From: Sandaracinobacteroides sp041675905
Lineage (GTDB): Bacteria > Pseudomonadota > Alphaproteobacteria > Sphingomonadales > Sphingomonadaceae
Assembly (NCBI GenBank): GCA_041675905.1
Contig: JBAYSX010000029.1
Location: forward strand, 1-19,234
DNA length: 19,234 bases
Direction of reading: 5' to 3'
Below are positions 7,569 to 14,525 of the stretch, piece by piece. Made by a program: the position numbers and the translations under genes. Positions within the stretch are counted from its first letter, which is position 1. Each line of letters starts with the position of its first letter. Below the pieces are notes generated by a model. That model was given only the letters and a program-made list of their open reading frames with translations. It was not told the origin of the DNA and did no database searches.

Positions 7569-9371
7569 ATGGCTGGAAAATCCAGGTGGTTGCTGGCTGT
7601 CGGGGTTATTGCAGGCGCGACGCTGCTGACGAGTGCCGCGCCCGCCCCGAAAGGAGAAATTTCGCCAGCGGCATTGCGGCTTCTCGATCCATCCACGCAG
7701 ATGTTGCAGATGTGCGGTCGCGGGCCATCTATGGGTGCGCGATTGCGCGAACAGGTGCGGCTGGCGATGGTGCAGGCACAACCGGAAAGGTTAACGCCGG
7801 CGGCATCCGCGCCGCCGCCATTGCTCGCGGGGCTGGCGTCGGTGCATCAGCCGGTTTCCACACGCAATGCGAAGACCCAGGCGTATTTCGATCAGGGGCT
7901 GGCGCTGCTGTATGGCTTCAACCATGCCGAGGCGATCCGCTATTTTCAGGAGGCGCGGCGGCTTGATCCGGGGTGTGCGATCTGCGCCTGGGGTGAGGCC
8001 TTTGCTTATGGGCCGAACATCAACGCGCCGATGGACCCGGACGTAAATGCGCGGGCGATGAACGCGGCTGGCGAGGCGCTGGCGTTGAAACAATCGGCGA
8101 GTCCGGCGGAACAGGCGCTGATCGATGCGGTGGCGATTCGCTATTCCGCTGATCCGAAAGCGGATCGCGTGGCGCTGGACAAGGAATTTGCCCAACGCAT
8201 GCTTGATACTGCGCAAGAATTTCCGGATCATGATATGATCGCCGTGCTCGCAGCCGAAGCGCTGATGGATACGCAGCCCTGGGATTATTGGGAGGCCGAC
8301 CGGCGCACGCCGAAAGGCCAGATGGGCACGGCGATTGCGCTGGTGGAAAATGTTCTGGCGCGCAATCCGGAGCATCCGCAAGGCAACCATCTCTATATCC
8401 ATTTGCTGGAGGCGTCGGTGAACGCCGGAAAAGCAGAATCCGCCGCAGATCGACTGGCAAAACCTTTGGTGCCTGCTGCCGGCCATCTGGTGCATATGCC
8501 GGGGCATCTCTATTACCGGGTCGGGCGTTTCAAGGACGCCATTCGCGTGAATGTGGAGGCGGCGCGGGTAGATGAGGCGTTTCTGGCGACCTCACAGGAT
8601 GCGGGAATATACCGTTTTGGATATTATCCGCATAATGTGCATTTTCTGGTGACTTCGGCACAAATGGCCGGCGATGGCGGGCTGGCGATCTCGCAGGCGC
8701 GGAAACTGTCGAAAATCCTGAATACGGACGTCACGGCGGCGATGCCCTGGGTGCAGCCGGTCGATGCTGCCATGTATCTGGCCTATGCCCAGTTTGCGGC
8801 GCCAGCGGACATATTGGCTCTGGCTTCGCCGGACGCGCGCCTGCCTTACGTTATCGGCATGTGGCATTATGCCCGTGCTGTCGCCTATGCGCAGCAAGGG
8901 GATGCCGCGGGTGCGGGGCGCGAAATCGCCGCTATCCGCAAGATCCGGCAAACAACGGATTTCACGGCGATGGAGACGCAGTTGGTGCCGGCTTCCGATT
9001 TGCTGCAACTGGCGGAGACGGTAGCGCAGGCGCGGCTGGCGTATGCTCGTGGGAAATACCCGCAAACAATCGCACTTTACCGGGACGCCGTGCGTCTGGA
9101 AGATGGCATACGCTATATGGAGCCGCCATTCTGGTATTTTCCGGTGCGCCAGTCTTTGGGCGCGGCGTTGTACAAAACGGGCGATTACAAGGCCGCGCGA
9201 CAAACTTTTATGGATGCGCTGGCGGAGGCGCCCAATAATGGCTGGGCGTTATACGGGTTAATGGCGACACAGCGGGCGCTGGGCGATAAAACGGGCGCCG
9301 CGGCCACCGAAGCAGCGTTCGAGAACGCCTGGGCCGGGGATCGCCGCTGGTTGAACATGGACCGGCTATAG
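7569..9371 (+). CDS. Exported tetratricopeptide-repeat protein, function unknown
   Basis: The 600-residue protein has a signal peptide (MAGKSRWLLAVGVIAGATLL, then an Ala-rich cleavage region near residues 22-26), so it is probably periplasmic. A TPR unit is visible at 104-137 (YFDQGLALLYGFNHAEAIRYF...LDP), with more TPR-like helices near 480-515 and 525-585. Between them is a conserved-looking histidine-rich core: NHLYIHLLEAS (273-283), HLVHMPGHLYYRVGR (306-320), HNVHF (355-359) and His433. There is also a CxxC (136-139). I know this architecture from many proteins annotated only as TPR proteins; no biochemical role can be assigned. AAAGGAG at 7556-7562, six bases before the ATG, fixes the start. 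It stands alone between dnaA and a convergent regulator, with a 206-base upstream gap in which I see no clear promoter. Confidence 0.88.
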   Translation: MAGKSRWLLAVGVIAGATLLTSAAPAPKGEISPAALRLLDPSTQMLQMCGRGPSMGARLREQVRLAMVQAQPERLTPAASAPPPLLAGLASVHQPVSTRNAKTQAYFDQGLALLYGFNHAEAIRYFQEARRLDPGCAICAWGEAFAYGPNINAPMDPDVNARAMNAAGEALALKQSASPAEQALIDAVAIRYSADPKADRVALDKEFAQRMLDTAQEFPDHDMIAVLAAEALMDTQPWDYWEADRRTPKGQMGTAIALVENVLARNPEHPQGNHLYIHLLEASVNAGKAESAADRLAKPLVPAAGHLVHMPGHLYYRVGRFKDAIRVNVEAARVDEAFLATSQDAGIYRFGYYPHNVHFLVTSAQMAGDGGLAISQARKLSKILNTDVTAAMPWVQPVDAAMYLAYAQFAAPADILALASPDARLPYVIGMWHYARAVAYAQQGDAAGAGREIAAIRKIRQTTDFTAMETQLVPASDLLQLAETVAQARLAYARGKYPQTIALYRDAVRLEDGIRYMEPPFWYFPVRQSLGAALYKTGDYKAARQTFMDALAEAPNNGWALYGLMATQRALGDKTGAAATEAAFENAWAGDRRWLNMDRL

Positions 9372-9477
9372 AGTGACGTGGGCCGGTTGGCAGCATTATC
9401 GCCGGAGGAGATTCGCGAGCGCAATCTGCAATCCGAAGCGGTTGGAACGGCTGTGTCTGCCGGTTACGCCATTCTTA

Positions 9478-10869
9478 TCATCCTTGTGTGTCAGAAAAGC
9501 CAAAGGGCGTATTGGCGCGGCGGTTGGCGTCCGACAATATCTGTCGGCCAATTGGCGGCGTGGCTCGTGCCGGGCAGGCAATGCGGTGGCACAGGACGCA
9601 GGTAACGCCGATGGGCGTGGGCGGGTCGGGCGAACCGCCATTTTGCGTATAGATCAGGCGACCGGCATGTTCGGCGGCGCAGCCGAGCGCCACGGCGCGT
9701 TCCACTTTCAGCTTGCCCCATGCGCCGCCGCCCGAAGTGACGGTGCGGGCGATAGAGAAAAAACGCTGCCCATCCGGCAGTTCCAGCCATTGGGTGACGA
9801 TCTGTCGGGGGGTGCGGAACACATGATGCAGTGACCACAAGGGGCAGCCACCGCCGTGCCGGGCAAATGGGAAGCCCGCACCGTCGAAGCGTTTGGAAAC
9901 ATTACCGGCGGCATCGACGCGAATGAAGAAAAACGGCACGCGTTCCTGCCCGGGTTTTTGCAGGGTCGTCAGGCGGTGGGCAGTCTGTTCGAAGCTGGTG
10001 CCGAACTGGCGGGCGAGGAGTTCGACATCATAGTGTCGGGTCTCCACCGCTTTGGCGAATGAGGTGTACGGCATGACCAGGGCGGCGGCGGCATAATTGG
10101 CCAGCGCTCCCTGCGCCAGACGTTCGCCATTATCGGTGCTGAAGCTGCCGCCGTGAAGGGATGGTTCGAACCGGGCGCGCAGTTCCAGCCAGACGAGTTG
10201 CAGCGCCAGTTGAAAATGATGCGTCGCGGCGTCGAGCGACTCGTCCAGCAGCAGTTCACGGCGGTGGCGATCGAGTCGCCGGATCGAGCCGAACATCACA
10301 TCGGGTGGCAACCGGCGCACTTTCAGCCCGTGCCGCGCGGCGAGATATGCAGCGACCCCGCCCGCTTCGCTGACCGTTGCCGCCAGGGCCTCGGCGGCGT
10401 CATCCAGCGCCGGAAAACTGTTGCGCCGGGCATTGAGAAAGCGCCGCACTTCGGCAACGGCATCCGGCGCCAGGCCATTTTCTGCCCCGCGGTCGGCCAA
10501 CGCCAACTGTTCCTCTCGGTAGGCCGTGTAGAGCCTGAGAAACGCCTCGGTGATGCCGGGATAATTCGTTGCCACATCGTCATTTTGAAGTTTTGGCAGG
10601 TCGATGTCGGCGAACATCGGATCGCGTAGAACGGCCTGGAGTCTTGCCGCGTCCTCCGCGCCGCCATCCCCCGCAAACTCCGCCATATCGAGGCGATAGG
10701 TGCGGGCCAGCCGCAGCAGCATTTCGGCCGTCAGCGGGCGCTGGTTGCGTTCCAGCAGCGCGACATAAGAAGGTGAAATTTCGAGATCGCTGGCCATATC
10801 GGCCTGGGTCAGGCCCAGTTCCCGCCGTAAGCGGCGCAACCGCGGACCCATATAAATTGGCTGTGACAT
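9478..10869 (-). CDS. XRE-family transcriptional regulator of the ScfR/RamB (short-chain acyl-CoA) type
   Basis: The N-terminal helix-turn-helix (residues 8-62, LGLTQADMASDLEISPSY core) is followed by an ImmA/IrrE-like middle domain and a DUF2083-type C-terminal domain with GFPFARHGGGCPLW (332-345) and a cysteine cluster CVLCHRIAC (424-432). This layout matches the ScfR family, whose members RamB, PccR and MccR control glyoxylate, propionyl-CoA and methylcitrate genes and are thought to sense acyl-CoAs. The middle domain lacks an HExxH metallopeptidase motif (THHFQLALQL near 216-225), so it is not expected to be a protease. I use the ATG at 10869; the frame also has a TTG three bases earlier. 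It is divergent from aceA, with palindromes in between, which points to control of aceA and of itself. Confidence 0.9.
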   Translation of the reverse strand: MSQPIYMGPRLRRLRRELGLTQADMASDLEISPSYVALLERNQRPLTAEMLLRLARTYRLDMAEFAGDGGAEDAARLQAVLRDPMFADIDLPKLQNDDVATNYPGITEAFLRLYTAYREEQLALADRGAENGLAPDAVAEVRRFLNARRNSFPALDDAAEALAATVSEAGGVAAYLAARHGLKVRRLPPDVMFGSIRRLDRHRRELLLDESLDAATHHFQLALQLVWLELRARFEPSLHGGSFSTDNGERLAQGALANYAAAALVMPYTSFAKAVETRHYDVELLARQFGTSFEQTAHRLTTLQKPGQERVPFFFIRVDAAGNVSKRFDGAGFPFARHGGGCPLWSLHHVFRTPRQIVTQWLELPDGQRFFSIARTVTSGGGAWGKLKVERAVALGCAAEHAGRLIYTQNGGSPDPPTPIGVTCVLCHRIACPARATPPIGRQILSDANRRANTPFGFSDTQG

Positions 10870-10886
10870 CAAGGGTACAATTCCAT

Positions 10887-10913
10887 GCTGTAATGTCCTT
10901 ACAACATTACAGC
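10887..10913. promoter_or_regulatory. Perfect 10-bp inverted repeat, likely operator for the ScfR-type regulator
   Basis: GCTGTAATGT (10887-10896) and its exact complement ACATTACAGC (10904-10913) flank a 7-base spacer. Within it a second arrangement, TGTAA at 10890-10894 and TTACA at 10899-10903, also forms a palindrome. It lies 18 bases before the regulator start codon and about 100 before aceA, the expected place for an operator controlling both genes. Confidence 0.7.
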
Positions 10914-10920
10914 GCTGGTA

Positions 10921-10934
10921 TGTAAAGCGTTACA
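10921..10934. promoter_or_regulatory. Second TGTAA-N4-TTACA palindrome upstream of aceA
   Basis: TGTAA (10921-10925) and TTACA (10930-10934) share the half-site of the larger repeat at 10887-10913. With that repeat, five TGTAA/TTACA half-sites fall within 45 bases. TATGTA at 10919-10924 could be a -10 element for aceA, in which case binding here would block the promoter; this is inference. Confidence 0.55.
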
Positions 10935-11014
10935 AGCTGACGAGATGCATCATTCCGCCGTTTCCCGCACAGGGTTATGTCCGGAACATTCCTTCAGTAA
11001 CCGGGAAATGCTCC

Positions 11015-12607
11015 ATGTCCTATCAAAACGAAATCACTGAATTGCAAGGCCTGCTCGACAGCCAGAATGGCGCGTGGAGCGGCGTCGCTGCCGAGAATGT
11101 GGCCCGCATGCGCCTGCAAAACCGTTTCCGCACCGGTCTCGATATTGCGCGCTATACGGCGAAAATCATGCGTGAAGATATGGCTGCCTATGATGCGGAC
11201 CCGGCCAATTACACCCGTTCGCTTGGTTGCTGGCATGGTTTCATCGGCCAGCAAAAAATGATCGCGATCAAAAAGCATTTCGGCACGACAAAACGCCGGT
11301 ATCTGTATCTGTCGGGCTGGATGGTTGCGGCGCTGCGTTCCGAATTCGGGCCTCTGCCGGATCAGTCGATGCACGAAAAGACCAGCGTTCCGGCGCTGAT
11401 CGAGGAACTTTACACCTTCCTGCGTCAGGCCGACGCCCGCGAACTCGGTCTGTTGTTCCGCGATCTGGATGCCGCCCGCGAACGGGGCGATACGGCTGCG
11501 CAACAGCAAGTGCAGCACAAGATCGACAATTTCGAAACGCATGTCGTGCCGATCATCGCTGACATCGACGCAGGCTTTGGCAACGCCGAAGCGACTTATC
11601 TGCTGGCGCGGAAGATGATCGAAGCCGGCGCCTGCGCGCTGCAAATCGAAAACCAGGTGTCCGATGAAAAGCAATGCGGCCACCAGGATGGCAAGGTCAC
11701 GGTTCCGCACGAGGACTTCCTCGCCAAGATCCGCGCCTGCCGCCACGCGTTTCTGGAGCTTGGCGTGGAAGACGGCATCATCGTTGCCCGTACGGATTCG
11801 CTGGGCGCAGGTCTGACCAAGCAAATCGCTTATGTGCGCGAGCCAGGCGATATTGGCGATCAGTACAACAGCTTCCTCGATTGCGATGAGGTGGACGCCA
11901 ATAATATTGCGCACGGCGACGTTCTGATCAGCCGCGATGGCAAATTGCTGCGCCCGAAACGTTTGCCGTCGAACCTGTTCCAGTTCCGCCCGGAAACCGG
12001 AGCGGACCGTTGCGTACTCGATTGCATCACCTCGCTGCAAAATGGCGCGGACCTGTTGTGGATCGAAACGGAAAAGCCGCACATCGAACAGATCGCCGGC
12101 ATGGTCGACCGGATTCGCGAAGTGGTGCCGAACGCCAAGCTCGTTTACAATAATTCGCCGTCGTTCAACTGGAGCCTCAACTTTCGCCAGCAAGTCTTTG
12201 ATGCGTGGAAAGCGGAAGGCAAGGATGTGTCGGCGTATGAGCGCGATGCGTTGATGAGCGTAATCTATGACAATACGGAACTGGCGGCGGAAGCGGACGA
12301 GAAAATCCGCACCTTGCAGGCGGACGCGGCGCGCCGCGCCGGCATCTTCCACCATCTGATCACCCTGCCGACCTATCACACCGCGGCGCTGTCGACCGAC
12401 AATCTCGCGCGCGAGTATTTTGGCGATGCCGGGATGCTGGGTTATGTGCTCAATGTTCAGCGCCAGGAAATCCGCCAGGGTATTGCCTGTGTGAAGCACC
12501 AGAATATGTCGGGTTCCGATATCGGTGACGATCATAAGGAATATTTCGCCGGTGAGGCGGCACTGAAAGCCGGCGGTGTCCATAACACCATGAACCAGTT
12601 TGCCTGA
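11015..12607 (+). CDS. aceA: Isocitrate lyase, long form
   Basis: The enzyme splits isocitrate into succinate and glyoxylate, the first step of the glyoxylate shunt, allowing growth on acetate or fatty acids. At 530 residues it is the long type, like the Pseudomonas aeruginosa enzyme as I remember it, rather than the roughly 430-residue E. coli type. The active-site loop is KQCGH (219-223, Cys221), in place of KKCGH, inside QVSDEKQCGHQDGKVTVPH. Other matches: LGCWHGF (70-76), the metal-binding ADIDAGFGNAEATY (182-195), and NSPSFNW. The ATG at 11015 gives the usual MSYQNEI start; the ribosome binding site is weak. It is divergent from the ScfR-type regulator across a palindrome-rich 145-base gap and is followed by a 58-residue ORF and a terminator. 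No malate synthase gene is in the window. Confidence 0.97.
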   Translation: MSYQNEITELQGLLDSQNGAWSGVAAENVARMRLQNRFRTGLDIARYTAKIMREDMAAYDADPANYTRSLGCWHGFIGQQKMIAIKKHFGTTKRRYLYLSGWMVAALRSEFGPLPDQSMHEKTSVPALIEELYTFLRQADARELGLLFRDLDAARERGDTAAQQQVQHKIDNFETHVVPIIADIDAGFGNAEATYLLARKMIEAGACALQIENQVSDEKQCGHQDGKVTVPHEDFLAKIRACRHAFLELGVEDGIIVARTDSLGAGLTKQIAYVREPGDIGDQYNSFLDCDEVDANNIAHGDVLISRDGKLLRPKRLPSNLFQFRPETGADRCVLDCITSLQNGADLLWIETEKPHIEQIAGMVDRIREVVPNAKLVYNNSPSFNWSLNFRQQVFDAWKAEGKDVSAYERDALMSVIYDNTELAAEADEKIRTLQADAARRAGIFHHLITLPTYHTAALSTDNLAREYFGDAGMLGYVLNVQRQEIRQGIACVKHQNMSGSDIGDDHKEYFAGEAALKAGGVHNTMNQFA

Positions 12608-12646
12608 GGTCAAATCAAAGTCTGATCGCAAGGAAAGGAAGCGAAA

Positions 12647-12823
12647 ATGACGACCGAAACAGTGAAGGACAGCCCGGAACCCGCCCGTTCCCGCGCAGTG
12701 TTTTCGACGGAAGACTTTCAGCTTCTGCGAACGGCAGTCTTGCATTACCTGAAGGAAATTCAGGATACTCCGGAATCGACCAAATACAGCAATCTCTATC
12801 ATCGTCTTGGTCGGCTGGGCTAA
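12647..12823 (+). CDS. 58-residue protein of unknown function, cotranscribed with aceA
   Basis: The ORF begins MTTETVKDSPEP at 12647 and ends YHRLGRLG at 12823. An AAGGAAAGGAAG purine tract at 12630-12641 gives it a much better ribosome binding site than aceA has. It starts 39 bases after the aceA stop, and the shared terminator begins 14 bases after its own stop, so it is very likely in the aceA transcript. The sequence has a disordered, charged N-terminus, then a probable helix at 21-39 (TEDFQLLRTAVLHYLKEIQ) and a short Tyr-rich basic tail. There is no signal peptide or membrane segment. I do not recognise a family. Its context suggests an accessory or regulatory role for isocitrate lyase, or merely a conserved tail gene. 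Confidence 0.72.
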   Translation: MTTETVKDSPEPARSRAVFSTEDFQLLRTAVLHYLKEIQDTPESTKYSNLYHRLGRLG

Positions 12824-12837
12824 ATAAACCTTACCGG

Positions 12838-12875
12838 ACCGCCCGCATCTTCTCCGGAGGTGCGGGCGGTTTTTT
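12838..12875 (+). terminator. Rho-independent terminator of the aceA transcript
   Basis: A perfect 10-bp GC-rich stem (12838-12847 with 12861-12870) closes a 13-base loop and is followed by six Ts (12870-12875). The T tract overlaps the stop codon of the convergent alpha/beta hydrolase gene. On the minus strand no T run follows the stem, so it probably works mainly for aceA. Confidence 0.9.
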
Positions 12876-13731
12876 ATGCGAAGCTGTCCAGAAATGTCTC
12901 CAGCGCAGCTATGGCTTGCGGCTCCAGTAAAGTTGGCGCATGACCGACGGTGGGGATGGTGACCGCCACAAGATGCGGCAGGCGTCGCGCCATTTCATCC
13001 TGCGTTTCGGCTGACAGAATATCGGATAATTCTCCCCGGAGCGACAGGATCGGATCATCCCGCCATTGTTGCAGGGCCAACCACAGATCGAGCGAGGCAT
13101 TGGCGTGCGGCAATCCCAGCGGCGCGGCGATAGCAAGGTCATAATCCCGCACGATTCGCCCCTCGCGGGAAATCCGGCACAGCCGTTTGGCGTGGGCCAG
13201 CCAGTCTTCCAGACTCCAGTCGGGATAGGTGGGGCGTTCACGTTGCATGAGATCGCGGGCGGCGTGCAGCCAGGTCGGCCAGCTGCCGCCTTTCCCCACC
13301 GTTTCCTGGATACGCGCCAGGCCCGCTTTCATAATGTCCGGGCCAATATCGTTCAGCACCAGTCCGGCAATCCGCTCCGATAGCGCAGGTTTCAGCAGCA
13401 TGCCGACGATGCCACCCAGAGACGTGCCGACGATGATCAGTTTCTGCAACCGCAGTTCCTGCACCAGCCGCTGCACATCCGTCAGATAAACCAGCGGAAC
13501 ATAGGTAAGCGGATCGGGCGCATAGCCGGATTCGCCGCGCCCGCGTAGCGACAGGGTGACGACCGGAAAGCGTGGCGCGAAATGATTGGCGAAATCGTCG
13601 AAATCGCGGACATTCCGCGTAAGTCCGGGGATGCATAGCAAGGTCGGGCGCGCCGAATCGCCGTCGAACCGTCGCGCATGCAAACGGACATTGTCCGTCG
13701 ACCAGCCGAAATGATCCTGAAACTGCGCCAT
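12874..13731 (-). CDS. Alpha/beta hydrolase-fold protein
   Basis: This 285-residue protein has the alpha/beta hydrolase layout: an oxyanion-hole region LLCIPGLTRN (31-40), LRGRGESGYAPD (62-73), the nucleophile elbow GTSLGG with Ser104 (102-107), and the catalytic histidine in VGHAPTLLEP (His264). Together these suggest an esterase or related hydrolase; substrate cannot be told. I chose the ATG at 13731 because the protein start MAQFQDHFGWSTDN fits the fold and GGCAGGA lies just before it. The frame stays open up to 13986, but that part runs into the carbonic anhydrase gene and looks non-coding. It is convergent with the aceA transcript and divergent from the carbonic anhydrase gene. No signal peptide, so probably cytoplasmic. 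Confidence 0.9.
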   Translation of the reverse strand: MAQFQDHFGWSTDNVRLHARRFDGDSARPTLLCIPGLTRNVRDFDDFANHFAPRFPVVTLSLRGRGESGYAPDPLTYVPLVYLTDVQRLVQELRLQKLIIVGTSLGGIVGMLLKPALSERIAGLVLNDIGPDIMKAGLARIQETVGKGGSWPTWLHAARDLMQRERPTYPDWSLEDWLAHAKRLCRISREGRIVRDYDLAIAAPLGLPHANASLDLWLALQQWRDDPILSLRGELSDILSAETQDEMARRLPHLVAVTIPTVGHAPTLLEPQAIAALETFLDSFA

Positions 13732-13814
13732 GTTCCTGCCTTGCCGGGTTTGCAGCCCGGAGGGAACCACCAGATGCATGTGTGACGCCGTTTTTGCCCT
13801 TGCATCCATCCCTT

Positions 13815-13831
13815 TTGCGATGTTTACGCAA
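13815..13831. promoter_or_regulatory. Small inverted repeat before the carbonic anhydrase gene
   Basis: TTGCG (13815-13819) and CGCAA (13827-13831) flank 7 bases and end four bases before the carbonic anhydrase ATG at 13836. It could be an operator or just a chance repeat; the arms are only 5 bp. Confidence 0.2.
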
Positions 13832-13835
13832 TAAC

Positions 13836-14489
13836 ATGACGGGATATGAAAATCTGATCGCCGGCTATCGGCGTTTTCGCACGGGCTCCTATCGGGAACA
13901 GCGGCTGCGCTATGATCGTCTCGCACAGGGGCAATCGCCCAGGTTGATGGTGATCGCCTGCTCCGACAGCCGTGTCGATCCGACACGTGTGTTCGATGCC
14001 GGGCCGGGCGAGATGTTCGTCCTGCGCAATATCGCCAATCTGGTGCCGCCTTTGCGCGAAATCACCGGCCAGTCGAGCGTGGCGGCGGCGGTGGAATATG
14101 CGGTGACGATCCTGGAAGTCGATTCCATCCTGGTGTTCGGTCATGCGCGGTGTGGCGGTATTCAGGCTGCGCTGGCGCCCATGCATGCCAATCGTTTCAT
14201 CGACCGCTGGATGGACCAGATCGCCCCCGCGCGGGACAAGGTGCTGGCGGCGCACGCGCTGTCCCCGGATGTCGATTGCCAGAAGGCGCTGGAGCAGGGT
14301 GCAGTTCGTCTCAGCATCGAAAATCTGCGCACCTACCCTTTCGTTGCCGAAGCGGAAGCGGCCGGCCGTTTGTCGCTCTATGGGGCGATTTTCGATATTG
14401 CCGAGGGTGATTTGCGCGTGCTCGATCCGCAAGATGGCGTTTTTCGCCCGCTGCGTGTCGACCTGGACTCCGAACTTATCGAGGAATAG
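13836..14489 (+). CDS. can: Beta-class carbonic anhydrase
   Basis: The enzyme interconverts CO2 and bicarbonate, supplying bicarbonate for carboxylases and helping pH balance. The 217-residue protein has the beta-class zinc site: Cys42 with the Asp44-Arg46 pair in ACSDSRVDP (41-49), and His103 and Cys106 in FGHARCGGI (101-109). RNIANLVPP (65-72 region) is also typical. I chose the ATG at 13836 because MTGYENLIAGYRRF is the usual N-terminus; a GTG at 13782 would add 18 residues that do not look like the family. The ribosome binding site is weak. It is divergent from the alpha/beta hydrolase and convergent with lpdA. No signal peptide, so cytoplasmic. Confidence 0.95.
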   Translation: MTGYENLIAGYRRFRTGSYREQRLRYDRLAQGQSPRLMVIACSDSRVDPTRVFDAGPGEMFVLRNIANLVPPLREITGQSSVAAAVEYAVTILEVDSILVFGHARCGGIQAALAPMHANRFIDRWMDQIAPARDKVLAAHALSPDVDCQKALEQGAVRLSIENLRTYPFVAEAEAAGRLSLYGAIFDIAEGDLRVLDPQDGVFRPLRVDLDSELIEE

Positions 14490-14520
14490 CTGGCGGGCAG
14501 GGCGCTAACCCGCCCGCCAG
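14490..14520. terminator. Stem-loop between convergent carbonic anhydrase and lpdA
   Basis: A perfect 9-bp GC-rich inverted repeat (14490-14498 and 14512-14520, 13-base loop) fills the 36-base gap between the two stop codons. Neither strand has a T tract next to it, so it is a weaker candidate than the other terminators; position between convergent genes is the main support. Confidence 0.55.
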
Positions 14521-14525
14521 GCCAT

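Noticed and set aside
9378..9605. 75-codon open frame overlapping the 3' end of the regulator
   Set aside because: Two thirds of it is antisense to the Cys-rich tail of the regulator and no ribosome binding site is present.
10994..12802. 602-codon open frame antisense to aceA
   Set aside because: It mirrors aceA and the 58-residue ORF, has no recognisable domain or start signal, and is explained by codon bias.
13732..13986. Longer N-terminus for the alpha/beta hydrolase
   Set aside because: The extra residues overlap the divergent carbonic anhydrase gene and look like reverse-strand coding; the ATG at 13731 has a ribosome binding site.
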